64,000 bases of DNA from Emiliania huxleyi CCMP1516 (lineage: Eukaryota > Haptophyta > Isochrysidales > Noelaerhabdaceae), in the NCBI RefSeq assembly GCF_000372725.1, contig NW_005197877.1:253794-317793 (forward strand), given 5' to 3'. A program made the translations under genes and the position numbers. Each line of letters starts with the position of its first letter. The first letter of the stretch is position 1. The notes under the pieces were generated by a model, which was given only the letters and a program-made list of their open reading frames with translations, was not told the DNA's origin and ran no database searches. This document shows, piece by piece, positions 53,331 to 63,257 of this stretch.

Positions 53331-56300
53331 CTCGGCGAGCAGACCCTGAGGCTGTACCCCACCGCCGTCGGCCGTCGCTTTTCTTCAATCAAGGGCGACC
53401 TCAACCTCCTCGGCATCGAGAAGCGGGACGACGACGGCAACTTTGTCGGCACCCGGCCGATCGGTATCCCGGCCGCGATCCGCCGCCTCGCCAACCGCGT
53501 GCTTATGAAGCACCGTTGCACCGACATGTGCAACCTGCTGACTGGCGGCTCGGCTGACGCTCGGCGCATCATTCGTGAAGGGATGCGCGAGATCTGCCTC
53601 CGCTCCCCCGAGGAGGGCGGCCTTGGCATGTCGGCGGAGGAGGCGGCGGAGCGTGCCGAGTCCTGCAACGTACCTCTGCAGGTGGGAGTGGGGCTTGCCG
53701 GTGGGGCCGAGGTGGCTATCCAGCTGCTGCGAGAACACCTCCGGCGCCACCCGAGCCACGCCATCGCGTCCGACGACAAGCGGAATGGCTTCAACTGCAT
53801 CTCCCGCATCTGTTCTCGGGGCTGCGACGATGGTTTCCGGACCTCATCCCAACCGTGGCTTTGTGGTACAGCAAGCGACGCCGCCTCTTCTTGTTCAACG
53901 ACGAGGCGCGGGACGGCTCGGGCGACATCTTCGATTCGGCAGAGGGCTGCGCGCAGGGCGATCCCCTCGGGCCCTTCCTCTTCGCGATTGGATACCACTG
54001 GACCCTGTTGGAGATGCAGGTCCGGCATCCGTCCACCCTGATTTGCGCGAAAAAACTTTTCTCTTCGCCTGTGGCCTATGAAGTAGGAGAGGGTAGACAT
54101 GAGGGGCTCGTATTGGCCCCAGGGAAACCAGAGGGTGGTTGGAGCGCCACCTGGATGACACCTACTGTGCCGATGATCCAGAGGCGGCGCTCTGCGCGAT
54201 GCTCGAAGGCGACGTCATTGCGCAGCGATGCTGCGGCGTTGAGAGCAACCCGTCTAAGCGGTGCATTTGGGCGCCGGACCCTCGCTCGCTCGATTCGGTG
54301 CGCCAAGCATCGGGTGGACGTCAAGGGCACGCCGGACGCCCCGCCCCACGGCTCCTACGAGGGCGGCACGCTTCCGGGCATCCGCGTCCTCGGCGCCTTC
54401 CTTGGCGGTTCTGCGTGGTGCCGCGACAAACTGGTTAAGCGGGTGCGCAAGGCCTTGGAGCCGCTTCCGGGCATTCTCGCCCTGCGCGACTCCAAGAAGG
54501 TCCGGACGGCGCAGCAGCTCTCACAGGTGCTGATCCGTTTCTGCATGAATACCACGCTCACCTTCTTCCTCCGCACAATGCCTCCCAGCGTCACCCTGGC
54601 GGCGGCAAAGGAGCACGACAGGCTGATTGCAGACAGCCTGTACGAGCTTGTCGGCGGCGCGCGAGTCGGGCGCGATGATGACCAGTGGGTGCGGGCGCTC
54701 AAGCAGGCGCGTCTGCCAGTCAATATGGGCGGCATGGGCTTGACTAGCGCCGAGGACATTCGCGGCGCGGCGTGGGTTGGTACGTGGGCTCTCGTCACGC
54801 GGCCGATCCGCGAGCTACACAGGCCCTTCGCCGATCTCGACGTCTCGACCGCGCCCGGAGAGTGTTTCGACGAGCTGCGAGAGGCGCACACGCAGCTCGT
54901 CAGCAACCACGACCTCACCGACAAGTGCCAGCGGAGCTGGCGGACGCAGGTCGTGTGCCGGGAGGTGGTGAGCCCGGGCACTGCGACCAACGAGGCGAAG
55001 GCGGAGGCGAGGTTCCGCTTCTTTCCGCACGGGCTGACGCCGGCTGCGGAGCTGCTTCCCCTGGCCCAGTTCTCGTCCACCAACGAGTTCCTGCACCAGG
55101 CGCAGCGGCGGTACACCTCTGGCGTGCACCACGCTAACTGGCTCGACCTTGCCAAGGAGCTTACCAACGAGGCGCTTCGCAGTGGCGGCCGCAAGGCGCC
55201 CTCCAAAGGCAACAGGGTCGGAAGACGCAAGAACCACAAATGCTGGCGAGAGGCGATCCGTTTTGTCGCCGTCAGCCAACCAGGGGCCGGCGCCTTCCTC
55301 AACGCCATCCCTATGCGTGATGACATGAAGATGGAGTCCTGGGCGATGCGCGTCACCGTTCAGCGCCGCCTTGGGCTCCCCCTTGATGTCGCCTGCCAGG
55401 CGGTGGAGGCAGGCAAGAGGGCACCCAGCGGCCAGCTACACGACGTCCTTGGCGACGCCGCGATGGTTAACCCTCGGTCAAAGCATGCTACAAGACACAA
55501 ATTCCTACTCAAACGTTTGATCAAATGCCTCCGCTCGGCGTGGGGCATGATCATCGAGATGGAGCCGACTGCACACCTCAGTTACAGTAATCCAAAACAA
55601 CCTGACGTGGCGGCGGCAAACATCGGCAGGGGGCCAGGCGCCTTGTTGCCGATTTGAAGCTCACGAGCTCGCTTGCGAGCCAGGGCAAGGACACGGCCGG
55701 CGACGGGGAGCTCGGCTGGAAGGGGGCCTATGTACGTTTTGGCAACACGGAGACCGGGCTGCTCAAGTTGGTCAAAGGGCGCGGCAAGTGGTCTCCGTCG
55801 GGAGCGACGGCAGCGGCGGTGGCGGGGGAGGAGGAGGAGGCCGAGGAGGAGGGGGAGGAGGGGGAGGAGGGGGAGGAGGAGGATGCCCCCAAGGGAAAGC
55901 TCCAGCAGCTGGATGGCGATTACCGCTTTGCGCGTACGTTTGTTTGATTTTGAGGCTTTCGGAGGCTTTGGAAAGGAGGTTCGCAGCACCCTGAGGGAGG
56001 CGGCGAACCAGCTGAGCAACAAACTTTCGCACGCTCAGCACCTGGACGAGGTCACATGGACCACCAAGAACTGGCACGGGCTGCAGATGCAGCGCTTGTC
56101 TGTCGTCCTCCACACCGCCGTGGCGTGGCAGACGGTGAACGAGCTAGCGTGCGGGGAGAGCGGCATTGTGCATGGTGCGGAGTGCATTGCCGTTCTTAAC
56201 GGAGTCGCTTAGGCGGCTCCGGTGGTGAGCCTGTGTGTGTGCCAGTCCGCGCCAGTCCGCGCCCTTGTCGTGCCAGTGTGCTGTGAGAGAGGCTTGTATC

Positions 56301-56430
56301 TTAAGAATTCTTCAATCAATCCACGCGCGGTCCGCAAATGCGAAAAGTTATTGAGAAGAAAATACCTGCGATGGCGCTGTGCGCTGGTCTTCACAACCTC
56401 ATGCTCTTTCTCGTGCTCTAATTGCAATTC
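53330..56430 (+). mobile_element. Degenerate non-LTR retrotransposon (reverse transcriptase, 5' truncated)
   Basis: Plus-strand reverse transcriptase broken by frameshifts. Early motifs: GTRPIGIPAAIRRLANRVLM, LQVGVGLAGGAEVAIQLL, HAIASDDKRNGFNCISR. After a shift near 53810: DSAEGCAQGDPLGPFLFAIG. The catalytic block is in another frame as LDDTYCADDPEAA near 54150, then the frame shifts back to VLGAFLGGSAWCRDKLVKRV and the long thumb region to 55657. A further frame carries ADLKLTSSLASQ (near 55650) and the C-terminal QRLSVVLHTAVAWQTVNELA near 56110. Motif order matches non-LTR elements, probably of a type with a C-terminal endonuclease-like domain. The 3' tail (56213-56430) includes CGCGCCAGTCCGCGCCC and TTATTGAGAAGAAAATACCT, which recur elsewhere. 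No 5' UTR or first ORF is seen, so it is 5' truncated. Confidence 0.85.
53855..55657 (+). pseudogene. Reverse transcriptase palm/thumb fragment of the retrotransposon
   Basis: Longest uninterrupted piece, 600 codons. It contains the GDPLGP motif, but around 54120-54330 its own translation is nonsense where the neighbouring frame carries the LDD catalytic motif. The copy is therefore not functional as it stands. Confidence 0.8.
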
Positions 56431-56497
56431 ATGACTTGTTCTCCCGCGGCGCCTTTCTCACAGCTTCAGAGCTTCTCAGAAGTCACATCGGGAAAAG

Positions 56498-56857
56498 CTA
56501 AATGTGCTGGGGACAGCTTTTTACCACAGCCGGCTGACGGCACCCACACGCGAGCGGCAGCTGCATCACCCGCCCCACCGCCCAGCTGACGGTCGCGCCC
56601 GCCGCGAGCCCGATGTAGACTCCCGCGACGCGGACGCACGCGTAGATGAGCGGTACCAGCAGCGTGCGGGCGGCGCACGAAGCGAGGCAAGAGCGCGGGC
56701 TCGCGCGAGCGGCCAGGCGCTGCAGGAGGGGGAGGTGCAGCCGGGCGGCCAGGTCGAGGACGTTGTACACGAGCACCTCGCGTGCTAGCCGATCCGACAC
56801 GCCACCATGCGCAGGAGCCGACCGCATGTGCCATCCCGCAACGCCGGGCACGGCCAC
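56498..56857 (-). CDS. Possible small membrane protein
   Basis: A 119-residue frame opening with ATG at 56857, 9 nt beyond the stop of the ABC-class ATPase on the same strand. It has hydrophobic stretches (TLLVPLIYACVRVAGVYIGL, AAGATVSWAVGRVMQLPLA) that could be two membrane helices. No family recognised. It might instead be a continuation exon of the ATPase or a chance frame. Confidence 0.3.
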   Translation of the reverse strand: MAVPGVAGWHMRSAPAHGGVSDRLAREVLVYNVLDLAARLHLPLLQRLAARASPRSCLASCAARTLLVPLIYACVRVAGVYIGLAAGATVSWAVGRVMQLPLACGCRQPAVVKSCPQHI

Positions 56858-56866
56858 CCCGGGCCC

Positions 56867-59605
56867 TCACCCCCTCCCCCCGACGCACCCTTCCACCTCC
56901 AGCCCGCGGAGCCTGCTCAGCGCCGCACCCACCTCGAGCATGCGCGGTGCGGCGAGGTTGCCAAGCCGCCAGCCCGGCCGGAGCACGTCGAGCCCGCCTT
57001 CGCGGATGGAGGCCTCGAGCTCGGCGAGCGCGTCGTCGATCGGCCTCGCCGCGCCGCCCAGCCGCAAGCACGCCTCTGCGATTGCCCGCACCTGCGAGTG
57101 CTCGACGATCTGCTCGACTCCGCCCAAGTCGAGCTCGGGCTCGTCGCCGAACCGGATCGACGCCCGCCCCGTGTGCGTCTTCATGCCCGCAGTCAGGCCG
57201 GGCGCGCTCAGCACGCGGCGCGGAGTGGGGGGCATGCCGCGGTCGGCCTTGGACTCAGGCGGCGCTCCGCCGGCGATGCGAGCGGCGACGTCTTTGGCCG
57301 CGGCCGTCGCGTCGCTCGGCGAGTACTCGTGCAGCATCAGCACCTGCAGTGAGAAGAGCGTGTGGTCACAGGAGGGTGGCGGTGTGAAGAGCGTGTGCTC
57401 GCTGCGAGAGCTCTCTGCGCCGTGTCCGCCACGTCGAAGTAGTCTCCCGACCCTCCAACCACGAGGACGGTCGAGACGCCCCGCTCGGACCAGAGGGAGC
57501 GCACGCGCGTGATGAAGGGGCGGATCGGCTCGCGGTCCGCGCTGACCAGAGCCTGCATGCGCGCGTCGCGGATCATGAAGTTGGTCGCGCTCGTGTCCTC
57601 GTCGAGCAGCAGCGCCGAGGCGCCGCCCTCGAGCGCCTCGATGATGGAGGCGGCCTGCGGGCAGGTTCCGAGAAGGTTCCGAGAAGGTTCCGAGACCAGC
57701 GGCGAGGCGGGGCCGGGAGGTGGTCGAGGACCGGGAGAGCAGCCTTTCGGCTGGCATCGGTTAGATCTAGGCGACATCTCGGGCGACATCTCGGCGACAT
57801 CTCGGCGACATCTCGGCGACATCTCGGCGACATCTCGGCGACATCTCGGCGACATCTCGGCGACATCTCGGCGACATCTCGGCGACATCTCGGCGACATC
57901 TCGGCGACATCTCGGCGACATCTCGGCGACATCTCGCCTGCGAGGTTGACCCGCTCGCGTCGGCGGTGGTGAAGGCGCCGGTTCGCTTCCCGAAAGGTAG
58001 GTGGTCGATGAAGGGCGAGATGTCGACCGACGTCACAGCACGCCCGTCCTCCGCCCGCACCTATTCACAGCTAGAGGTGTGAAGAGACGCTGTTCACAGC
58101 ACGCCCGTCCTCCGCCCGCACCTTACCGCCATCCGGTCGGTGACGACGTGTCTAGGAAGTGTCTAGGAAGTGTCTAGGAAGCACCTTAACCGCCATCCGG
58201 TCGGTGACGACGTGTCTAGGAAGTGTCTAGGAAGTGTCTAGGAAGCACCTTAACCGCCATCCGGTCGGTGACGACGCCCTCTCGCCCGTCGCCCGACACC
58301 TTGTCGTACACACCAACCTGCAGCGCCTCGAGCAGAGTCGACTTGCCGTGGAAGCCACCTCCGACTATGAGGGTGACCCCGCGCGGCAGCCCCATCCCGG
58401 TTAGCGAGCCGGCGTTCGGGACGGGGAGGGTGACCCGCAGCGAGGGAGGGGAGGAGAAGGGGACGGCCGAAGCAGCGTCCATCGGACGGTCGCTCGCTCC
58501 CGTGGCTCGCGGCAGCACAGACCCGTCCGCGACGAAGGCGACCAGTCCTCGGCCGGCCTAGAAGGTTCCCAGAAGGTTCGTGGAAGGCTCCCAGAAGCTG
58601 CCCCACGACCAGTCCTCGGCTGGCCAGCTGGCTGCGAGCCGCTTGCTGGTCCTCGACGGAGCAGAGGTGCGCCATGAGCGCGGAGTGGTCGGTGCTCTCG
58701 TGAAGCAGCGCCTCGTGCACCAGCCTCGGCAGCGTCTCGCTGAAAATCTGCGCCGCCCACTCGCCGCAGATCGACCGCCCGCGCGCAGGCAGGGCGACAG
58801 TGAAGCGAGCCTCGATCGCCCCCCCTCCGGGCAAGCCTGCGGCCGCGGCGGACCGGTCGACGATGACGGAGGAGCGGTCGAGCACGTGCTGCCCGGGCAA
58901 GTCGACGAGCAGCTCCCCTCCCTATGCACGGCGGCTCTTTGCAGGTATACAGCTGTGAAGATGTGCAGACTCTGGTGGCGTGGCAGGCGCTGCTCCTTTG
59001 GGCCATGCCACCCCCCCTCGCCGCTCCGCTGGTCCACGCCCGCGCGCTTGGCCGCCGCGTGGAAGCGGCGAGTCAGCCAGTCGCGCAGCGCCGTCTCGCG
59101 GGCCGGCGGAGAGAAGCACTCGGGCGGGAAGGCGGCGTGCGCCAGCGGGACGCGGACGTAGCAGCGCGAGGGAGGCGCGAACGGGTCCGACTGCACATGT
59201 TGCACCACGGCCGAGAAGCGGCCGAGGTCGTACTCGACGTCCTTGATGTCGTTGTACGCCGGGTAGGGCCGGCCGTCGATCCGAAGGAGCGTCGCCCGGA
59301 GCTCAGCGCCGCCAGACGTCCGCAAGCGCTTCGTCGAGCCGTCGCCGCCACCGCCCTCGCCTTCGATGTAGCCGCCCTTGCCTCCTCCGCCGCCACCCTT
59401 GCCTCGCCCGCCGCCGCCGTAAAGGTTCTTGTAGTACTCGCCCTTGCCGGGGTTCCCTCGGCCGCCTATGGTAGTCGTGGCGCGTGCCTCTCTCTTTCGC
59501 CCTCTCCCGCAGCCAGCCTCGGCCCCTTTCCCCGCCTTTGCCACCGCCGCCATTGCCGCCGCCCTTGTAGCCGCCCTTGCCGCCGCCATAGCCTTTGCCG
59601 GACAT
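56867..59605 (-). CDS. Predicted ATPase of the ABC class
   Basis: ATG at 59605 opens a Gly/Lys-rich leader (MSGKGYGGGKGG). Later exons read GRGNPGKGEYYKNLYGGG, LRIDGRPYPAYNDIKDVEYD, FPPECFSPPARETALRDWLT, GQHVLDRSSVIVD, LPVPNAGSLTGMGLPRGVTL, IVGGGFHGKSTLLEALQVGV (P-loop GGGFHGKST), VTDRMAVKVRAEDGRAVTSV, DISPFIDHLPF, GASALLLDEDTSATNFMIRD (Walker B region), STVLVVGGSGDYFDVADTVL and VRAIAEACLRLG. This is the signature order of the COG3044-type predicted ABC ATPases found in bacteria, plants and fungi; their role is poorly known. At least four introns, several with exon-edge duplications (58560-58622, 58020-58110, 58118-58262) and one (57765-57937) filled with GAGATGTCGCC units. Confidence 0.8.
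57765..57937. repeat. 11-bp intronic minisatellite CTCGGCGACAT
   Basis: About fifteen near-perfect copies. Same unit as in the SET gene intron at 26410-26576, although the genes are unrelated. Confidence 0.95.
58118..58262 (-). repeat. Tandem 63-64-bp units of exon edge plus TTCCTAGACAC array
   Basis: Units start at 58118, 58181 and 58245. Each holds GCACCTTAACCGCCATCCGG, TCGGTGACGACG and three GTGTCTAGGAA repeats. On the minus strand each carries VVTDRMAVK coding sequence and a possible GT donor. Confidence 0.85.
58560..58624 (-). repeat. GC-AG intron with duplicated exon edge
   Basis: GCC(A/G)GCCGAGGACTGGTCG lies at the donor and directly after the TTCTAG acceptor, with CTTCTGGGAACC-like filler. 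Splicing gives QLAGRGLVAFVADG. Confidence 0.8.
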
Positions 59606-60330
59606 CGCGACAGCTGCACTGCTGGACAAGTGCGATGTGGAGAGCAGTAGGTGGGCGCGTGAGCAGCAAGCAACGAGAGGGCCGAGCAACGCGCTTGCGG
59701 AAAAAATAAAAGTGAGCAACCGTGGCGATATCGCTAAGAGGTTCCTCTTTTCCGCGCCCCCCCCGCAAGGCGCGCGATACACAAGTGCCGAGAAGTCCTC
59801 GAAGAGCCCCGCTCGAGGTTTATAAAATGAACTCGGGGGCACAGGACGCGGCACAAACGGGGTACACCAAAAGGCTGCCTGCACGGCGTTCACTCGAACG
59901 CCATGCACAGCGAGGTCTCGAGGTTGATATCCTTTCATGGCCGCGTCGGTTGTGTGAGAGATTTTTAGAAGCCAACAAGAATCTTGGTGTGTGTGTCACA
60001 CAAACTCACACTCACTCACTCACTCACTCACTCACTGCGGCGAGTGGCGCGAGGCACGCGCGGCGCCGCGCGTGGCCCGGACGGCGCCAGAGAGCGCGCT
60101 CGATGAGCCAGCCGGCGCGGCGCGAGCGCCGTGCAAGCTGGCACATCGTCTGCATGCTGCCGTCAATTCTCTGGTCGACGGCGGTCAATCTCACGATTGT
60201 CGATCAAAACCGGCGGGCTTTGTGACGCCGTTTACGCAATCGTTGTTGAGCTTCGCTTTCTCTTTTGCTTGTTTTTATTTTATTTTTTCTTTTGCGAAGC
60301 GACGGAGGGGGGGGCGGGCGGGCGCTAACT
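59606..60330. other. Intergenic, probable promoter of the ABC-class ATPase
   Basis: A CACT/CTCA short tract at 60005-60035; otherwise no feature recognised. Confidence 0.35.
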
Positions 60331-60354
60331 ATGGGCAACTACATGTCGAAGGTT
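60331..60354 (+). CDS. Possible first exon with N-myristoylation signal (Arf-like)
   Basis: The ATG at 60331 encodes MGNYMSK directly before an AAG|GT donor. MGN at the start and a short lysine-ending exon resemble Arf/Arl GTPases. No GTPase exons (GLDAAGKTT-type P-loop) were found downstream in the window, so it may be a decayed piece or chance. Confidence 0.2.
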
Positions 60355-60719
60355 CGACGACGACTACTCGCCGCCTGGGTCGTTTGGGGCGCGCGGCTCC
60401 GTCGAGGACCGGGCGCGCCCCTTACCCGGCGCGGCGTAGGTCCCACTCTGACGTATAGAGGGGAGGCACGGACAACGGCCCAATTCATCAATTCCACTCA
60501 TCTTCTGGTGCCTAGCCCCGTGCAGCGGCGGTCCGGCAGGCTGCCCCCAAGGCCCCCTGGGCCGCTGCGGGTTTTGGAGTTATGCTTAGGCACAGCTTCG
60601 GCGATGGCAGCCCCTCTCTGGGGTGTTGCATAGGCGGGGAGTCTCCCCCGCTGGTCTCCTCATTCCTTTTTTCTTTTTCTTTTGAGCTGGGTGTGCCGCC
60701 GCGCGGCGCTCGCGCGGCG

Positions 60720-60774
<55 letters not shown>

Positions 60775-63200
60775 TGGTGGTGGTGGTGGTGTGGGGGGGG
60801 GGGGGGGGGCTCGGGGGCGCGCTGGCAGAGGCTCGGTCATCGGCTCGTCGGGGTTGGAGAAGGGGAGGGGGGATGGGCGGTCGGCGAAGGGGTAGCAGGC
60901 CGCAGGGCGTACGGGGTAGCCGTCACTTTCCTGCCTCAAAAGGGCGGGGCTGTCCCGGAAAGTGAGAAACGCCGGGCAGCGTGGCGCATCATTGAAACCT
61001 CCCATACGTGTTTGTGCCTCCTCCTTCGGGCTGTTCCATCTCCTCGTCTCTTTCCCACCTAGGCGGGGCGGGGGTCGGGGGGGCGGCGGGCGTGGGTGCG
61101 AGGTGCGGTGCGGTGCGTGCAATCGTGTGTTTGGCGTCATGTCGTGTGTGCCTTCGCTTGTTCCTATTAACAACGAAGTCTAGCTCAAAAAAAACACTCG
61201 ATCATAGGTGTGTGTCGGAGACGCCGAGAGCCGGCTATCTCGGTGAGGAGCCGTCAGGGGTCCACCGATTGATTTTCGCTGACGCTGTACGTCGTGCCGA
61301 AAATCTGTGGCTGGGTGAGGAGCCGCCAGGGTTTTGTTTTAGTGTGAACACGAGATGTTCCCCATATTCCCCATATTCCCCTGGCGAAAGGAGACATAAG
61401 CATTTGCCATATTGCAGAGATATTCCCCATATTCCCCCTTCGCTGACAACCACACACCGAGATAAATCCCCACATGATCCATGATGTGCGGACCAACCAC
61501 GATGGGAGACGGCGGTTTGCGCTGGGTCCCAAAAAAGCTAAAAAAGCCGGCAGCGGGCACTAAAAGAATTTTACACCAAGCTCCCTGCACGACACTGGGC
61601 ACGGGACTGGCGCGCAAGATCCAAGAAAAGAATTTCCATTCCCCTTGAGGAAACACACGATCATATGTGTGTGTCTGAGACGCCGAGAGCAAGTGGCTGG
61701 GTGAGGCGCGGAAAGGGTTTTCAGTGTATGTAGCTCTTACGTACATTCCCGTAGGAGACTCTGCTGACAGGGTTTGCGATGAGGAGCGACCCGAAGGGTT
61801 TCTCGGAGTTGTTTGGTTTCGCGGCCACAGTTTGCAGCCACAGACGACAGTGTGAACATGAGATTCCCCATGTTCCCCTGGCGAAAGGAGGCACATAAAG
61901 CGTGGGTCGCTACAGTGGGCTCGGCGTCGTCGCTGGTGGGGCATCCAAGCGCTCGCGCCGCACGCGCTCCTGCCGCCCTCCGGGCGGTCAAAATCGACCG
62001 GGCCTGAGGCCTCGGGACCGCCGGCGACCGCCGAGAGGCTGGGATCGGCCGGCGGCGCGACGCGTGGCCTGTGCTGCGGCCATCTCGGACGCTCAAGCGG
62101 CGCCAGCCAGCGGCTCGGCCGCGCATCCTTCACACACGCCGCCACGACCGGGATGAGCGGGCCCGGTGTCGAGTCCTGGTACAAGCTGCATGTGAGGGGC
62201 GGCTGTGGCCACAGCAGGTCCACCAGACGGACCTCAAAGCTTGCCGTCGGCGTGCTGTCGTGGCGAGAGCGCGAGATCGCTGCAGAGGAGCCGAGTGCAG
62301 TGACGATCCAGAGGCTGCCTGGGTCACCAAGTGGTGGACCTTGCCCACTCTGAGCAGGGCTGTGCTTTTGTGGGGTTGTGCTTGAGCATGTGTGAAGTGG
62401 GAGTGCGTGCCGGCGGTGTCTGTGGGTGAAACAGGCGTGTGTGAGGCCGTAAGAGCCGTGGAGTATGAGTCAGAGTGGGCTTCATCACCCAAAATAAGGA
62501 CGGTTTGGGACAGCTCAGACTTGATACTGATGGGCCTGGGCCAGGAGAGCGACAGAGAAGGCGAGGGTTGGACCTTGTCTGGAATCTCAAAGTCCGTTTT
62601 TCTCTAGATACGTTCCCCCACAGCTGGTCGATCAGATTTATCCGAGCGAGACACGGCACCTCCTAGCTAGCTTCGCTGACAACCACACACAAGGTCCAAC
62701 CCTCGCCTTTCCCGTTCCGCTCGCGCTGGCCCCGCCGTATCGACGCACATATGGCCGCGGGGAGCTGCAAGCCCGAGCGGCGCGACGCCTCTTGCTCACG
62801 CAACCCGCCGCTCCCTCTCCGCTCCCACCATGAGATGCGCTTCGCTTTGGCGCCCGAGCTGCTACGCCCCCTCTCGGCCTCACAGAGCCTGCCACCTCCC
62901 GTTCGCAGGTGAGGCTGCTGCCATCGAGGAGCCGCGAGACGCGGCCGCTGCCGCTCGTTTCCCACCCTTACACCGAGCGAACCCGCCCGATTGCCCCCAC
63001 TCTTTTCCGGCGAGAGAGCAAGCAGCCCGCTCGCTTGCAAATCGCTGCCCGGCTCCAGTCCGAGCGCCGAGGACACGAGAGAGTGTGCCGGTCGTCGCGA
63101 CGCTAACACCGCGGCGTGCTGCCCGTAGGTGTGGCAGTGACCTGGCTCGACCCTCTCCCTCTCTCTCTCTCTGAGCATGGCCTCTGCCCTCTCGCTCTTC
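60355..63200. other. Long intergenic region with repeats
   Basis: Holds (GT)n 60724-60772, (GGT)n to about 60790 and a G-run to 60810. A duplicated module (61195-61400 and 61645-61890) shares GAGACGCCGAGAGC, then CCCCTGGCGAAAGGAG. A repeat copy lies at 61718-61808, and TTCGCTGACAACCACACAC occurs at 61438 and 62671. Part of 61575-61640 is an inverted relative of 42306-42375. No gene with a known domain. Confidence 0.45.
61718..61808. repeat. Dispersed ~90-bp repeat, copy B
   Basis: Matches 21409-21497 nearly base for base. Confidence 0.8.
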
Positions 63201-63257
63201 ATCTCCATCTAGATGCCTCCACCCGTCCCCACAAAGAAACGCAAACACAGCCCACTT

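Noticed and set aside
60265-60633. 122-codon frame after MGNYMSK-like start
   Set aside because: Beyond the first seven codons the sequence has no GTPase motif and is Arg/Pro-rich; only the short exon-like start was kept at low confidence.
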